64,000 bases of DNA from an uncultured Bacteroidales bacterium (GCA_949294195.1 CASFGK010000028.1:62001-126000), one strand, 5' to 3'. Positions 34,025 to 43,408 are shown, counted from the first letter of the stretch. The notes: generated from the sequence alone by a model not told the origin. Program-made: numbers and translations.

Positions 34025-35026
34025 TTATTCAGCTTTTCCGTCTGAACCGAGAACGTTCACGATCTTGTGCATATAAAGCTTCTTCATCTCGTCACGAGCA
34101 GGTCCGAGGTACTTGCGTGGGTCGAACTCTGCAGGTTTCTCTGCGAATACCTTACGGATGGCAGCGGTCATTGCAAGACGGGAGTCTGAGTCGATGTTGA
34201 TCTTGCATACTGCTGATTTGGCAGCTTTGCGAAGTTCCTCCTCAGGAATACCGATAGCTGCTTCGAGCTTTCCGCCATACTGGTTGATCATGTCTACATA
34301 CTCCTGCGGAACTGATGAAGAACCGTGGAGAACGATAGGGAATCCCGGAAGCTCCTTCATCACGCCGTCGAGGACGTCGAATGCGAGTGGCGGAGGCACC
34401 AGACGGCCTGTCTTAGGGTCAAGATGGCACTGCTCCGGCTTGAACTTGTATGCCCCGTGTGAAGTTCCGATAGAGATAGCGAGCGAGTCGCATCCTGTCT
34501 TGCTTGTGAAGTCAACCACTTCCTCAGGACGGGTATAAGTGTGATGCTCTGCAACAACCTCATCCTCAACGCCTGCAAGGACTCCAAGCTCACCCTCTAC
34601 AGTAACGTCGAACTGGTGTGCATACTCAACGACTTTCTTTGTGAGAGCCACGTTCTCTTCATATGGAAGGTGTGAACCGTCGATCATCACTGAAGAGAAT
34701 CCCATATCCACGCAGCTCTTGCAAAGCTCGAAAGAGTCACCGTGGTCAAGGTGAAGGACAATCTGCGGATTTGCCCATCCAAGCTCTTTGGCATACTCCA
34801 CGGCACCTTCTGCCATGTAGCGGAGAAGAGTCTGGTTTGCATACTGACGGGCTCCTTTTGAAACCTGAAGGATGACAGGTGATTTGGTCTCGGCAGCAGC
34901 CTGGATGATAGCCTGGAGCTGCTCCATATTGTTGAAGTTGAATGCAGGAATAGCGTAACCGCCATTGATAGCCTTAGCGAACATCTCTCTGGTGTTTACA
35001 AGGCCAAGTGTTTTGTAAGATACCAT
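34025..35026 (-). CDS. fba: Class II fructose-bisphosphate aldolase
   Basis: This zinc-dependent aldolase splits fructose 1,6-bisphosphate in glycolysis and joins trioses in gluconeogenesis. In the 333-residue protein the class II features are GYAIPAFNFNNMEQLQAII at the start, the zinc-ligand region QIVLHLDHGDSFELCKSC, VEGELGVLAGVEDEV, the ISIGTSHGAYKF segment and the phosphate-binding LHGSSSVPQE near the C-terminus. Codon usage resembles that of pckA and dnaK, consistent with high expression. It converges on tatC at a shared terminator. The promoter is not clear; the closest match is TAAGTTGC. Confidence 0.95.
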   Translation of the reverse strand: MVSYKTLGLVNTREMFAKAINGGYAIPAFNFNNMEQLQAIIQAAAETKSPVILQVSKGARQYANQTLLRYMAEGAVEYAKELGWANPQIVLHLDHGDSFELCKSCVDMGFSSVMIDGSHLPYEENVALTKKVVEYAHQFDVTVEGELGVLAGVEDEVVAEHHTYTRPEEVVDFTSKTGCDSLAISIGTSHGAYKFKPEQCHLDPKTGRLVPPPLAFDVLDGVMKELPGFPIVLHGSSSVPQEYVDMINQYGGKLEAAIGIPEEELRKAAKSAVCKINIDSDSRLAMTAAIRKVFAEKPAEFDPRKYLGPARDEMKKLYMHKIVNVLGSDGKAE

Positions 35027-35120
35027 AATATAATATGATTAAAGTTTTTCCGCAACTTACGTAAAAATCAGTTCAAAAAACCGCGCTTTTGCCTGCAACA
35101 ATTCTGCCAGCGCATATATT

Positions 35121-35153
35121 TTTGAAAAAGCTGCACAAAAATAACTATTTTTG
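35121..35153 (+). promoter_or_regulatory. gmk promoter (TTTG-N21-TATTTTTG)
   Basis: TTTG at 35121-35124, 21 bases, TATTTTTG at 35146-35153. The gmk ATG lies 29 bases after the box. Confidence 0.65.
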
Positions 35154-35181
35154 CGCAAAATTAAAATTCATCCAGACTAAT

Positions 35182-35751
35182 ATGAGCGGAAAGGTCATCA
35201 TTTTTTCAGCTCCTTCCGGGGCAGGCAAAAGCACAATAGTGAACCATCTTCTGGAAAAATATCCCGAACTTGAATTCTCGATTTCCGCAACCTCAAGAGC
35301 GCCAAGAGGGAACGAGCAGAACGGGAAAGAATACTACTTCTTCACCGCAGACCGGTTCAGGCAGATGATTGCGGAAGACAAGTTCGTCGAACACGAAGAA
35401 GTGTACCCGGGCTCCTTCTACGGCACACTCAAATCGGAAGTGGAGCGCATCTGGGCGAAAGGACATGTGATAGTCTTCGACATAGACGTCAAGGGAGGAG
35501 TCAATGTCAAAAGGATTTTCGGAGACAGTGCGTTTTCCGTATTTATCCAGGCTCCGTCCGTGCAGGAGCTCAGGCAAAGGCTCACAGGCAGAGGGACAGA
35601 CTCGGCGGAAGCCATAGAGAAAAGGGTGGCGAAAGCAGCCTCCGAAATGGAATTCGCAGCAGGCAAGTTTGACTATGTGCTTGTCAATGATGACCTTGAC
35701 ACTGCACTTGCCGAAGCGGACAGGATAGTAGGCAAATTTGTCAGGGGATGA
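35182..35751 (+). CDS. gmk: Guanylate kinase
   Basis: Gmk phosphorylates GMP to GDP using ATP. The 189-residue protein has the P-loop IIFSAPSGAGKSTIV, the GMP-binding SISATSRAPRGNEQNGKEYYF, and the lid region VFDIDVKGGVNVKRIF. A longer open frame upstream carries no family similarity and would begin before the promoter box, so I chose ATG 35182. The stop overlaps the nadD start (ATGA), so the two genes are translationally coupled. Confidence 0.96.
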   Translation: MSGKVIIFSAPSGAGKSTIVNHLLEKYPELEFSISATSRAPRGNEQNGKEYYFFTADRFRQMIAEDKFVEHEEVYPGSFYGTLKSEVERIWAKGHVIVFDIDVKGGVNVKRIFGDSAFSVFIQAPSVQELRQRLTGRGTDSAEAIEKRVAKAASEMEFAAGKFDYVLVNDDLDTALAEADRIVGKFVRG

Positions 35752-36317
35752 ACATAGCCGTATACCCGGGGTCTTTCAATCCCCTCCATATCGGACATCT
35801 GGCCATCATGAAATGCCTCACTGAAAAGATGGATTTCGACATGGTCTATCTGATAGTGTCACCTCAGAATCCGTTCAAAGGCGAAGAATTGAGAAATAGC
35901 GGAAGGGAAAGGTATGAAGCAGCCGTAGAGGCTGTAGCCAGACACCCGGAGCTGAAAGTCAGGGCGGACGACATAGAGTTGGGAATGCCGGCGCCGCAGT
36001 ACACGATCAGGACACTGGACGCTCTCTCGGCAAGGGAAGCCGGAAACACGTTCACCCTGGTCATAGGAGCAGACAATCTGGATGCGATCCGGCGGTGGAA
36101 AGACTCCGAAAGGATCCTGACAGAGTACGGAGTGGCAGTCTATCCGCGAAAAGGATACGACCTCGGAGAAATCAGACAGAGACTGATGAAAGAAAAGGCG
36201 GGACATGACAGGCCGTACAGGATCAGGATCATAGACGCCCCGATGGTGGAAATTTCTTCTTCCGAAATCCGGAAAGCCGTGGCAGAAGGAAGGAATATGG
36301 ACAAATACCTGATGTAA
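35748..36317 (+). CDS. nadD: Nicotinate-nucleotide adenylyltransferase
   Basis: NadD adenylates nicotinate mononucleotide to deamido-NAD in NAD synthesis. The 189-residue protein opens with the nucleotidyltransferase HxGH motif YPGSFNPLHIGHLAIM, has TFTLVIGADNLDAIRRW in the middle, and ends with the ISSSEIRKAVAEG motif that binds ATP phosphates. It overlaps gmk by four bases and is followed by the CYTH gene after six bases, so the three form one operon. Confidence 0.95.
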   Translation: MNIAVYPGSFNPLHIGHLAIMKCLTEKMDFDMVYLIVSPQNPFKGEELRNSGRERYEAAVEAVARHPELKVRADDIELGMPAPQYTIRTLDALSAREAGNTFTLVIGADNLDAIRRWKDSERILTEYGVAVYPRKGYDLGEIRQRLMKEKAGHDRPYRIRIIDAPMVEISSSEIRKAVAEGRNMDKYLM

Positions 36318-36323
36318 CCGCAA

Positions 36324-36797
36324 ATGGACCACATTGAAACAGAACGTAAATTCCTTGTAAAGGACGACTCATACAAGGCCGCAGCGACAGAACGCCACCG
36401 GATGACCCAGGGATATATCTGCAGGGAGCCGGGAAGGACTGTCAGAGTCCGTATTTCCGACGGACGCGCATGGCTGACCATCAAGGGAGCCGGCAGCGAC
36501 AGCGGAATGAGCCGCTATGAATGGGAAAAGGAAATCCCTGCCGGTGAAGCCGTGCAGCTGATGGAGCTGTGTCAGGACGGTACTGTTGACAAGACAAGGT
36601 TCATCGTCCCTTTCGAAGGCCATATTTTCGAAGTGGACGAATTCTACGGGGACAATGAAGGACTTACAGTGGCTGAAATAGAGCTTGATAACGAAACCGA
36701 GCCATTCAGCAGACCTGAATGGCTCGGAGAAGAAGTCACCGGCGACCGCCGGTACTACAATTCCATGCTTTCACGGCATCCGTATTCCCGATGGTAA
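36324..36797 (+). CDS. CYTH domain protein (triphosphate tunnel metalloenzyme family)
   Basis: This 157-residue protein of the CYTH superfamily has the diagnostic ExExK signature at its start (HIETERKFLV). It continues with strands rich in conserved basic residues (GRTVRVRISDGRAWLTIKG, SRYEWEKEIP, and FEVDEFYGDNEGLTVAEIEL), the pattern of triphosphate-hydrolysing tunnel enzymes. Bacterial members are often triphosphatases rather than adenylate cyclases. Substrate unknown. It ends the gmk-nadD operon. Confidence 0.9.
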   Translation: MDHIETERKFLVKDDSYKAAATERHRMTQGYICREPGRTVRVRISDGRAWLTIKGAGSDSGMSRYEWEKEIPAGEAVQLMELCQDGTVDKTRFIVPFEGHIFEVDEFYGDNEGLTVAEIELDNETEPFSRPEWLGEEVTGDRRYYNSMLSRHPYSRW

Positions 36798-36851
36798 ACC
36801 GGCGTTTCCTTTTTTACCATGCCGTAAAGGATACGGAAAACAGCATGCAGA

Positions 36852-38279
36852 CTATTCTGCAAATGCGTGGCGGTATCCCTGGATCTTGTTCCATCCGCCG
36901 CGTGTAAAGTCGGGAACCTCGACAGGAGCATTGCCGTTCTCGATGGAAATGGCAGTAAGTTCCGTCAGACAGCACCATTCAGCCAGGTCATACACATCCA
37001 TATCCAGCGGAAGTCCGTTGCGAAGGCAGTAGATAAGCCTGTAATCCATGATATAGTCCATTCCGCCGTGTCCGCCGACTTTCTTGGCGGTATTCTCGAG
37101 TTCCTTCTGGATAGGATGCTTGTATTTCTCCATAAGGGCTGTCTTCACATCCTCGGGAACGAAACTGTGAGCCGAAAGGTTCTCTATGTCCACCTTTCCG
37201 GTCCCGGCCTCCACACTGCCGGTATACAGGTCGCCGACCTTTGACTTGTCCACCATATATCCCTCTACAGGGTACTTGTTCGCAAATCCCTTGGTTCCTG
37301 TAAGCTGATAAAGCCTGTTGTACGGACGCGGGGTCACGACGTCATGCTGGATCATTATGGTCTTTCCCTTTTCGGTCCGGATCATGGTCATGGTATGGTC
37401 TCCGTTCTGGAAATCAGGAGCTGCCTCGCCTCTGTGCGTCTCATAGTATTCCTTGCCGTTGACAGCCTTCGTATCCATTGACACCAGGACGTTCATCTTG
37501 TCGCCTCTGTGGATATCCATAGCCTGGCATACAGGTCCGAGACCGTGAGTAGGATAGACATCACCGCGGTGGTCACGGTTGTAGACAAGCCTCCAGTCAT
37601 GCCAGTACTCGTCCCAGAATTCTTCAAGGTTGTGGATATACGCACCTTCTCCATGCAGTATCTCTCCGAAAAGTCCCTGCTGGGCCATATTCAGTGTAGT
37701 AAGTTCAAAGAAGTCGTATACGCAGTTTTCAAGCTGCATGCAGTGTTTCCTGGTACGCTCGGATGTATTTACAAGAGCCCAAATCTGCTCCATATTCATG
37801 GCTGCCGGCACCTCTATGGCCACATGCTTGCCGTGCTCCATGGCATATAAGGCCATTTCGACATGCACCTGCCAGTTGGTGGCAATGTACACCAGGTCAA
37901 TGTCTTCCCTTTCGCACAGCTGTTTCCACACCTGCTCGTCACCGCTGTAGCCAGCAGCCTCATGCCTGCCATGCTTCCTGAGCATTTCCTGGCACTTTTC
38001 AACATTTTCCGGTTCGACATCGCACAGAGCGACAATATCGGTACCCTCGATCTGGCTCATGCGCTCCACGGCACCAGGCCCCCTCATACCGAGTCCGATA
38101 AAACCGATACGCACCGTTTCCATGGCAGGGGCGGCAAATCCCAGCATGTCCTCCTGCCCTGCAGGCCTTTCAGGCACTTCGGTCCTGATGATTCCGCTTG
38201 TAGCGGAAGGATTCTGGCAGCTCCACAAAGCTGCGGCTGCGACTGATAACGTCAGCAGAATTCTTGTCAATCTTTTCAT
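36852..38279 (-). CDS. GH109-type Gfo/Idh/MocA glycosidase, Sec-type lipoprotein
   Basis: This 475-residue NAD-dependent glycosidase-like protein belongs to the GH109 branch of the Gfo/Idh/MocA fold, whose founding activity is alpha-N-acetylgalactosaminidase. Family marks are RIGFIGLGMRGPGAVERM (NAD-binding), EHGKHVAIEVPAAMNMEQ, EGAYIHNLEEFWDEYWHDWRLVYN, RGDVYPTHGLGPVCQAM, and GGMDYIMDYRLIYC near the end. Many relatives carry a twin-arginine signal; here the N-terminus MKRLTRILLTLSVAAAALWSC is a Sec lipoprotein signal with lipobox LWSC and no RR motif. It lies 32 bases after the RluA-type gene on the same strand. Its substrate is not established. Confidence 0.87.
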   Translation of the reverse strand: MKRLTRILLTLSVAAAALWSCQNPSATSGIIRTEVPERPAGQEDMLGFAAPAMETVRIGFIGLGMRGPGAVERMSQIEGTDIVALCDVEPENVEKCQEMLRKHGRHEAAGYSGDEQVWKQLCEREDIDLVYIATNWQVHVEMALYAMEHGKHVAIEVPAAMNMEQIWALVNTSERTRKHCMQLENCVYDFFELTTLNMAQQGLFGEILHGEGAYIHNLEEFWDEYWHDWRLVYNRDHRGDVYPTHGLGPVCQAMDIHRGDKMNVLVSMDTKAVNGKEYYETHRGEAAPDFQNGDHTMTMIRTEKGKTIMIQHDVVTPRPYNRLYQLTGTKGFANKYPVEGYMVDKSKVGDLYTGSVEAGTGKVDIENLSAHSFVPEDVKTALMEKYKHPIQKELENTAKKVGGHGGMDYIMDYRLIYCLRNGLPLDMDVYDLAEWCCLTELTAISIENGNAPVEVPDFTRGGWNKIQGYRHAFAE

Positions 38280-38311
38280 AGTCTGATAGTTAAATTATAA
38301 ATGATTTTCGG

Positions 38312-39040
38312 TTATTCCAAAGCAGTACGGTGCAGTCCCTTCCACGACTGCGGCACCGGAGCCTCGATTCTCATCTGTATCTTCTTTACAGGATGGACAA
38401 ACTCTATCCTTCTGGCATGCAGGCAGATGCCGCCGTCCGTGTTGGACCTTGGGGCGCCGTACTTCAGGTCACCCTTTATATGGCATCCCATATCCGCCAG
38501 CTGGCACCGTATCTGGTGGTGTCTGCCCGTGAGGAGTTCCACCTCAAGCAGGAAATACCGGTCTGTAGTATCCAGAAGCCTGTATCTGAGCTTTGCAAGC
38601 TTTGCGTCCTTACGTTTCACGGGATCACCTTTATATACATAGGACTTGTTCTGCCGTTCGTTTCGCACAAGGTAGCATGACAGCTCGCCGGCCTCTTCCG
38701 GAGGTGCGGCACAGACAAGCGCCCAGTAGAATTTGTGTATCTCCCCGTTTCTGAACATGGAGTTAAGTCTCTCCAGAGCCTTGGAAGTCTTCGCGAGCAC
38801 GACAATCCCGCTTACAGGCCTGTCCAGACGGTGAGGAATACCTATGAAGACACTCCCCGGCTTGGAATCCCTCTGTGCAATGAAAGACTTGTACAAATCG
38901 GATATGGTCTCGTCCCTGGTAATGTCAGCCTGCACTATCTCTCCCACCCGCTTGCAGACAACGAGAAGATGGTTGTCCTCATAAAGGATGCGTCCCGCCG
39001 CATCCTCATATTCCTGCTCTGTAAGTTTTCTGTATATCAT
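38312..39040 (-). CDS. RluA-family RNA pseudouridine synthase
   Basis: This enzyme isomerises specific uridines in tRNA or rRNA to pseudouridine. The 242-residue protein lacks an S4 domain. The catalytic Asp lies in IPHRLDRPVSGIVVLAKT, followed by NSMFRNGEIHKFYWALV and the C-terminal LLTGRHHQIRCQLADMGCHIKGDLKYGA, all typical of the RluA/RluD branch. The target base is unknown. I place the start at 39040 because a TACATTTG box sits at 39052-39045 and longer frames contain no similarity. The ATG then falls at or next to the predicted transcription start, so the mRNA may be leaderless. Confidence 0.9.
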   Translation of the reverse strand: MIYRKLTEQEYEDAAGRILYEDNHLLVVCKRVGEIVQADITRDETISDLYKSFIAQRDSKPGSVFIGIPHRLDRPVSGIVVLAKTSKALERLNSMFRNGEIHKFYWALVCAAPPEEAGELSCYLVRNERQNKSYVYKGDPVKRKDAKLAKLRYRLLDTTDRYFLLEVELLTGRHHQIRCQLADMGCHIKGDLKYGAPRSNTDGGICLHARRIEFVHPVKKIQMRIEAPVPQSWKGLHRTALE

Positions 39041-39044
39041 GCGG

Positions 39045-39052
39045 CAAATGTA
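39045..39052 (-). promoter_or_regulatory. -7 box of the RluA-type gene
   Basis: TACATTTG on the minus strand ends only four bases before the ATG, so with the spacing seen at the SRP RNA the transcript starts at the start codon. Confidence 0.5.
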
Positions 39053-39085
39053 AACATAATTTTGAAAATCCTTGGCCGATGTCAC

Positions 39086-39155
39086 TGACATGTCATTATA
39101 AATTCTGCCATTTTGGCATACATGGAGCGGTTTCAGGCCTTGGCACAACATTCGT
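39086..39155 (+). promoter_or_regulatory. Atypical dnaK upstream region
   Basis: No TAnnTTTG box lies in the 200 bases before dnaK. Instead there is a 10-base palindrome TGACATGTCA (39086-39095), an inverted repeat TGCCA-TTT-TGGCA (39106-39118) and TTGGCAC (39140-39146). The last resembles the -24 part of a sigma-54 promoter, but the matching -12 element is poor (TCGT at 39152-39155). The function is unproven. Confidence 0.35.
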
Positions 39156-39249
39156 TATTAGTCCGGGCGTTGTCCTGGACGGGCTCCCGAAGAGAACGGC
39201 CGGACAGCGGAAAGAATTTTAAGTCGGATAATAAAAAGGAAAAGATATT

Positions 39250-41145
39250 ATGGGAAAAATTATCGGTATTGACTTGGGAACCACGAACTCATGCGTGGCA
39301 GTGATGGAAGGCAACGAGCCAACCGTCATCATCAACAATGAGGGCCAGAGGACCACTCCTTCAGTAGTGGCTTTCACCGACGGTGGCGAAAGAAAGATAG
39401 GTAATCCGGCAAAAAGACAGGCCATTACCAATCCTCACAAGACAGTTTTCTCTATCAAGAGATTCATGGGAGAGACCTACGATCAGGTAGGCAAGGAAAT
39501 CGAAAGGATGCCTTATAAAGTAGTAAGAGGCGACAACAACACACCACGTGTGGACATCGACGGACGTCTCTACACTCCTCAGGAGATTTCAGCGATGATT
39601 CTCCAGAAGATGAAAAAGACTGCAGAAGATTACTTGAGACAGGAAGTTACCGAGGCTGTCATTACAGTGCCTGCATACTTCTCCGATTCACAGAGGCAGG
39701 CTACGAAAGAGGCCGGAAAAATCGCAGGACTCGATGTCAAGCGTATCATCAACGAGCCTACCGCAGCAGCTCTCGCTTACGGTCTTGACAAGAAGAACAA
39801 GGACATGAAGATCGCAGTGTACGACCTTGGCGGCGGTACATTCGATATATCGATCCTTGAACTCGGCGACGGCGTGTTCGAGGTCAAATCAACCAACGGT
39901 GACACACACCTCGGAGGCGATGATTTTGATCAGGTGATCATAGACTGGCTGGCTTCAGAGTTCGCTGCAGAAAACGGCGGCATCGACCTGAAGAAGGACC
40001 CTATGGCACTCCAGAGGCTTAAAGAAGCGGCGGAAAAAGCGAAAATCGAGCTTTCAAGCCAGACCTCAACGGAAATCAACCTGCCTTACATCATGCCTGT
40101 AGACGGTATTCCAAAACACTTGGTAAAGACCCTTACAAGAGCCAAGTTCGAGCAGCTTGCAGACGAGCTTGTACAGAGGACCATCGAGCCTTGCCGCAAG
40201 GCTCTTTCAGATGCAGGACTTTCCGCATCGGATATCGATGAAGTGCTTCTGGTCGGAGGATCGACACGTATACCGGCTATCCAGGAAATCGTCAAGAAGT
40301 TCTTCGGAAAAGAGCCTAACAGGAGCGTAAATCCTGATGAGGTCGTAGCTATCGGAGCTGCCATCCAGGGCGGCGTCCTCGCAGGCGACGTGAAAGATGT
40401 CCTTCTGCTGGATGTGACTCCGCTTTCACTGGGTATCGAAACTCTCGGCGGTGTGATGACCAGACTTATCGAGTCCAACACCACCATCCCTACCCGCAAG
40501 TCGGAAGTATTCTCTACCGCGGCCGACAACCAGCCTTCAGTAGAAATCCACGTACTTCAGGGTGAACGTCCTATGGCCAAGGACAACAAGGAAATCGGAC
40601 GTTTCCATCTGGACGGGATCGCTCCTGCGCCAAGGGGAATCCCTCAGATCGAAGTCACATTCGATATCGATGCGAACGGTATCCTGAACGTTTCCGCCAA
40701 AGATAAGGCTACAGGCAAGGAGCAGAAGATCCGTATCGAGGCTTCATCCGGACTGAGCGAGGACGAAATAAAGAGGATGCGTGACGAGGCCAAGGCAAAC
40801 GAGGCGGCCGACAAGGCAGAGAAAGAGCGCGTCGACAAAATCAACGGCGCAGACGCCCTCTGCTTCCAGAGCGACAAGAACCTCAAGGAATACGGTGACA
40901 AGATTCCTGCTGACAAGAAAGGCGCTATCGAGACTGCGCTCGGCAGCCTGAAAGAAGCAGTCAAGTCACAGAACATCAGCGACATCGACAGATACACCGA
41001 AGCTCTGAACAATGCTTGGCATGCGGCTTCAGAAGATATGGCGAAAGCAGCCGGAGCACAGCAGGGCGGCCCACAGAACCCTTATCAGGGTGGTCAACAG
41101 GGCGGCAACAACGGCCCGGACAACCAGGGACCTGACGAGCAGTAA
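39250..41145 (+). CDS. dnaK: Chaperone DnaK (Hsp70)
   Basis: DnaK is the major ATP-dependent chaperone that binds exposed hydrophobic peptide segments. The 631-residue protein has the normal Hsp70 layout: an ATPase domain ([34 protein letters not shown] and [15 protein letters not shown]), the linker [19 protein letters not shown], the beta-sandwich substrate domain, a helical lid, and a Gln/Gly/Asn-rich tail ending QGPDEQ. dnaJ and grpE are not adjacent. The upstream region lacks the usual promoter box, consistent with control by an alternative factor. A strong terminator follows. Confidence 0.97.
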   Translation: MGKIIGIDLGTTNSCVAVMEGNEPTVIINNEGQRTTPSVVAFTDGGERKIGNPAKRQAITNPHKTVFSIKRFMGETYDQVGKEIERMPYKVVRGDNNTPRVDIDGRLYTPQEISAMILQKMKKTAEDYLRQEVTEAVITVPAYFSDSQRQATKEAGKIAGLDVKRIINEPTAAALAYGLDKKNKDMKIAVYDLGGGTFDISILELGDGVFEVKSTNGDTHLGGDDFDQVIIDWLASEFAAENGGIDLKKDPMALQRLKEAAEKAKIELSSQTSTEINLPYIMPVDGIPKHLVKTLTRAKFEQLADELVQRTIEPCRKALSDAGLSASDIDEVLLVGGSTRIPAIQEIVKKFFGKEPNRSVNPDEVVAIGAAIQGGVLAGDVKDVLLLDVTPLSLGIETLGGVMTRLIESNTTIPTRKSEVFSTAADNQPSVEIHVLQGERPMAKDNKEIGRFHLDGIAPAPRGIPQIEVTFDIDANGILNVSAKDKATGKEQKIRIEASSGLSEDEIKRMRDEAKANEAADKAEKERVDKINGADALCFQSDKNLKEYGDKIPADKKGAIETALGSLKEAVKSQNISDIDRYTEALNNAWHAASEDMAKAAGAQQGGPQNPYQGGQQGGNNGPDNQGPDEQ

Positions 41146-41164
41146 TCAGAAAACCACAATATGG

Positions 41165-41204
41165 AAAACGGCCGGAAGCATACAGACTTCCGGCCGTTTT
41201 TTTT
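41165..41204 (+). terminator. Intrinsic terminator of dnaK
   Basis: AAAACGGCCGGAAG pairs perfectly with CTTCCGGCCGTTTT around an eight-base loop, followed by a T run. Confidence 0.88.
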
Positions 41205-41217
41205 ATAATGCTTTCGT

Positions 41218-42969
41218 TTATTGCCGTACTAATGCGGCATGACCTTTCATCGGTGCGAAAGTCAACTGCAGTCCTGTTCCCTTGAACCATGTAACCACTT
41301 CATCCATCGGGCCGAACGAAGTGGCCCTGTCACACATGAAAGACACCGTCCTGTAGGCATCCGGAGCGGCGGCAAGGCATTTTTCGGAAAACTCTATGAC
41401 TTCCTCCGGCTTGCCGGTAATATGTTGGGAATTTCCGAATCCCACAAAAAACATGTTGTCCTGGTTGCACCTGACAATTACCAGCTCATTCCTGTTGAAC
41501 GAAGCCTGCAAATCCGAGTTCCCGGAAGACTCCTGACCGATTCCGGATACATCATCCACAAACGCCCTGGTCACATGCCGCTCCATATTTCTCTGTATGG
41601 TCAGCCGGCAGTCAGGAAAGTTTTTCCGCAGAACATCCGTTACATCCCCAAGAAGCCCCATTGAAGTTTCCGGGTAACAGAAAACGGCAATGTTGCGCAT
41701 GGAATCCGTAGCTGCAAGAGTCTCCGCCAAAGTCTCTACAGTACACGTCTCGTCACCACTGCGTCCAGGCTTGTACTGGCCGTGCAAGACCAGAAGTTCC
41801 TCTTCAGAGGTAGCGCCTTCCCCTGCCCTCGGGAGAAAGACCAATGCCTTTTCTCCGTCTGCCGACGAGAACTGGATGATCCGGTCTGAAATCACTTTCT
41901 CTCCTTTTACCGTCATTCCGGTCATTTCCTCAAGAGTATCCGAAACAGAAGAAAGATCAGTACCGGAAGGAACTGCCATATTGACAATGACGCTTTCCGG
42001 AAGCACAGGAACAGTCTTCCACTGTGCAAAAGCAACTGTTCCCAAGCATACGAACGGGACAAGATACAGCGCGAAAAGGGCTGTCTTTCCCGAAGATTTT
42101 TTTCTGGTTATCATAGCGATTCGTTTTTTTATAATGCTGTGATGGAAGCCATTGGCCAGTCCGGGAGTGAACCCGGTGGCTTTCGTCAGCAGCAGTTGCA
42201 CATATCGGATGACATCGATGTTCCTTTCTATCATGGACCTGTCCACTTCATACTCATGGACGGAAACCAGCTCCTTTCGGAGAAGCCAGACAAACGGATT
42301 GAACCACTGGAATGCCGCTACTATATTGACTGCGAGCAAATCAGCAGAGTGAAACCGTCTGACATGCTCCATCTCGTGCATAAGGACAGGCCTGAGGTTA
42401 CGTGTAAAATCCTTCCTGCCGATATAAACCCTGCCGAACCAGCTCATAGGGGAAATGTCATCCGTCAGCACACACAGACGAACTTTCCCGAGCCGCAGCA
42501 GACGGCAGGTCCCGGTATCCAGTTTCCGGAGTGACACTACAGACAAAACGTTCAGCACCAGAAAAGCGGCAATACCTGCAAAATACAGTATGGCGGAAGC
42601 CGTTTTCAGAAACTCAGGCCAGTGCGGCCGTCCGGCCTCACGGGCCGCGGCTTCAGGACCGGCAAGCGTGGCACCGCGGACTCCTGTCCCGGGATTTGCC
42701 GACAGTTCCGGCCGGGCATCATCAGAGGGCTGTATCCACTCCGCATACCTGACGGCGATACCGCTTTCCATATCCGGAAGCGCCACAGGCACCCTCCTGA
42801 CCAGAGTGACATTCACCAGAGGAAGGACCATGGAAAGCGCCAAGGAAAGCATAAGGACGGCACGTCTGAGTCCCGGTCTGTTTACCCTGCTGAAAACCAG
42901 CATGTAAATGAGATACAGAAATGAAATGCAGCACGAAGACCGCAACAAATATAAGCCAGCATCATCCAT
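41218..42969 (-). CDS. BlaR1-like M56 sensor metallopeptidase with extra C-terminal periplasmic region
   Basis: This 583-residue membrane protein has four N-terminal helices and a cytoplasmic zinc-protease domain of the M56 (BlaR1/MecR1) family. The metal motif HEMEH lies at residues 198-202 (LMHEMEHVRRFHSAD), with the third ligand Glu in VSVHEYEVDRSM. A further helix near 305-325 leads to about 260 residues outside. This region has no penicillin-binding domain. It contains two similar alpha/beta segments (around residues 405-450 and 515-565), which I compare tentatively with ExbD/TolR domains. In BlaR1 systems the protease, once activated, inactivates the BlaI-type repressor encoded next to it. 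The start lies four bases after that repressor gene. Confidence 0.88.
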   Translation of the reverse strand: MDDAGLYLLRSSCCISFLYLIYMLVFSRVNRPGLRRAVLMLSLALSMVLPLVNVTLVRRVPVALPDMESGIAVRYAEWIQPSDDARPELSANPGTGVRGATLAGPEAAAREAGRPHWPEFLKTASAILYFAGIAAFLVLNVLSVVSLRKLDTGTCRLLRLGKVRLCVLTDDISPMSWFGRVYIGRKDFTRNLRPVLMHEMEHVRRFHSADLLAVNIVAAFQWFNPFVWLLRKELVSVHEYEVDRSMIERNIDVIRYVQLLLTKATGFTPGLANGFHHSIIKKRIAMITRKKSSGKTALFALYLVPFVCLGTVAFAQWKTVPVLPESVIVNMAVPSGTDLSSVSDTLEEMTGMTVKGEKVISDRIIQFSSADGEKALVFLPRAGEGATSEEELLVLHGQYKPGRSGDETCTVETLAETLAATDSMRNIAVFCYPETSMGLLGDVTDVLRKNFPDCRLTIQRNMERHVTRAFVDDVSGIGQESSGNSDLQASFNRNELVIVRCNQDNMFFVGFGNSQHITGKPEEVIEFSEKCLAAAPDAYRTVSFMCDRATSFGPMDEVVTWFKGTGLQLTFAPMKGHAALVRQ

Positions 42970-42973
42970 ACCG

Positions 42974-43354
42974 TCATGATTTGAGGTTTTCCAGGTCTTT
43001 CAGTATTTCCTTGAGATCTTCGGCCGAGAGTTTCTCGGTCCTGACAAGGTTCGACACGGCAAGCCTGTAGGAATCCTTGAAGTACTTTCCTACCAGCTCG
43101 CTGAAAGATTCGCTCTTGTAGTCGTCTTCGCTGACCGTAGCGTGATATCTGAACGCCCCGCCGAAAGATTCATGATCGAGATAGCCCTTAGTCTCGAGAG
43201 AACGGACCATAGTCGCTACAGTATTGATATGAGGCTTGGGGTCAGGAAGTCTTTCCTGGACTTCTTTCACGAAAAGCGGCCCTGCTGACCAGAAAATGTT
43301 GAGAATCTGCTCTTCCTTTTCCGAAGGCTTTACAAGTTTTTCCCTGCTGTTCAT
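42974..43354 (-). CDS. BlaI/MecI/CopY-family transcriptional repressor (locus 1)
   Basis: This 126-residue winged-helix repressor starts with KLVKPSEKEEQILNIFWSAGPLFVKEVQERLPD. It continues with the recognition-helix region KPHINTVATMVRSLETKGYLDHESFGGAFRYHA, and a C-terminal dimerisation helix rich in Glu and Leu. BlaI repressors block their own operon until the M56 partner cleaves them; the usual cleavage region near Asn-Phe is not obvious here. The 7-7-7 inverted repeat at 43383-43403 overlaps the promoter and is the natural operator. The M56 gene follows within four bases. Confidence 0.92.
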   Translation of the reverse strand: MNSREKLVKPSEKEEQILNIFWSAGPLFVKEVQERLPDPKPHINTVATMVRSLETKGYLDHESFGGAFRYHATVSEDDYKSESFSELVGKYFKDSYRLAVSNLVRTEKLSAEDLKEILKDLENLKS

Positions 43355-43377
43355 TGTACCTGAATTTAATTCCGGTA

Positions 43378-43408
43378 CAAATATAATTATTTATTTTAGT
43401 TATCCAAA
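43378..43408 (-). promoter_or_regulatory. Promoter of BlaI-M56 locus 1 (TTTG-N19-TATATTTG)
   Basis: On the minus strand TTTG (43408-43405) and TATATTTG (43385-43378) are 19 bases apart, a full-consensus promoter. Start codon 24 bases downstream of the box. Confidence 0.75.
43383..43403. promoter_or_regulatory. Candidate BlaI operator, locus 1
   Basis: ATAATTA and TAGTTAT flank a seven-base spacer. The element begins inside the -7 box and fills the space up to the -33. The same element, one base different in the left arm, lies at the same offset in locus 2. Confidence 0.6.
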
